Source of the DNA: Treponema sp.
GTDB taxonomy: Bacteria > Spirochaetota > Spirochaetia > Treponematales > Breznakiellaceae
DNA length: 13,626 bases
Assembly (NCBI GenBank): GCA_031277045.1
Contig: JAISLX010000068.1
Location: 1 to 13,626, forward strand
Direction of reading: 5' to 3'
Numbering within the stretch: the first letter of the stretch is position 1; each line of letters starts with the position of its first letter. Made by a program: the position numbers and the translations under genes. Under the pieces are notes generated by a model that saw only the letters and a program-made list of their open reading frames with translations, was not told where the DNA came from and did no database searches. This document shows, piece after piece, positions 13,536 to 13,626 of this stretch.

Positions 13536-13626
13536 CTAGACCCCCGTGCCGAAAGGGCAGTCCGGGTACCGGCACCGGGGGCAGGAAAGGCAGAGCCCCC
13601 CCGCCCCCATGCGGGTAAAGTCCTTC
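13536..13626 (-). CDS. C-terminal end of a probable molybdopterin-binding domain protein (partial)
   Basis: The minus strand enters at 13625 in frame and ends at TAG 13538-13536 after 29 residues. The end is cysteine-rich: GGLCLSCPRCRYPDCPFG, with four Cys in a CxxCxxCx4C spacing. From memory this closely resembles the C-terminus of MoeA/MogA-like molybdopterin-binding proteins in anaerobes, which end in GGLCLNC...CRYPNCxFGKG. It may bind a metal or iron-sulphur centre. The rest lies outside the window. It converges on phoR with 46 bp between the stop codons, in which I see no clear terminator hairpin. Confidence 0.6.
   Translation of the reverse strand, partial: KDFTRMGAGGLCLSCPRCRYPDCPFGTGV

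Overview
The window most likely comes from a spirochaete of the Treponema group, with fairly high GC (judged by eye). Three things point there: a lipoprotein that fuses a cyclophilin to an FKBP, a combination I know from treponemes; several short, relaxed spirochaete-style lipoprotein signals; and a PilZ protein with a receiver-like front half. The cysteine-rich end of a probable molybdopterin-binding protein at the right edge would suit an anaerobe with molybdo-enzymes, such as a gut treponeme. The species cannot be fixed from the sequence.

Positions 1-3759 are housekeeping. The tail of an unidentified gene overlaps a membrane-anchored SPOR-domain protein (cell-wall/division type). Then come the 4.5S signal-recognition-particle RNA (ffs) with its own promoter, and a tightly overlapped dnaX-ybaB-recR cluster (clamp loader, nucleoid protein, recombination mediator). 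The order SRP RNA-dnaX-ybaB-recR is also found in Bacillus. dnaX carries a candidate -1 frameshift site at the domain III boundary and a tandem-repeat C-terminal tail.

Positions 3760-4077 hold no obvious gene. A roughly 150-bp element with 11-bp inverted ends (MITE-like) is followed by a 30-codon minus-strand reading frame that looks like a gene fragment. Positions 4078-7011 hold three envelope or signalling genes: the dual-family immunophilin lipoprotein, a convergent and overlapping ApbE-type FMN transferase lipoprotein, and a divergent PilZ (c-di-GMP) protein. Several promoters here sit so close to the start codon that the mRNAs are probably leaderless.

Positions 7012-13489 are a complete phosphate-starvation operon, pstS-pstC-pstA-pstB-phoU-phoB-phoR. 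Genes are joined by 1-8 bp overlaps, except a 2-bp gap between pstS and pstC. The promoter carries a recognisable Pho box: TT(T/G)ACA repeats on an 11-bp period, ending 10 bp before a -10 hexamer. PhoR and PhoB should therefore control their own operon: PstSCAB imports phosphate, PhoU relays transporter state to PhoR, and PhoB activates the promoter. The striking feature is PstS, whose two halves are in swapped order compared with classical PstS, as in a circular permutation. Past phoR, the end of a convergent minus-strand gene enters the window.
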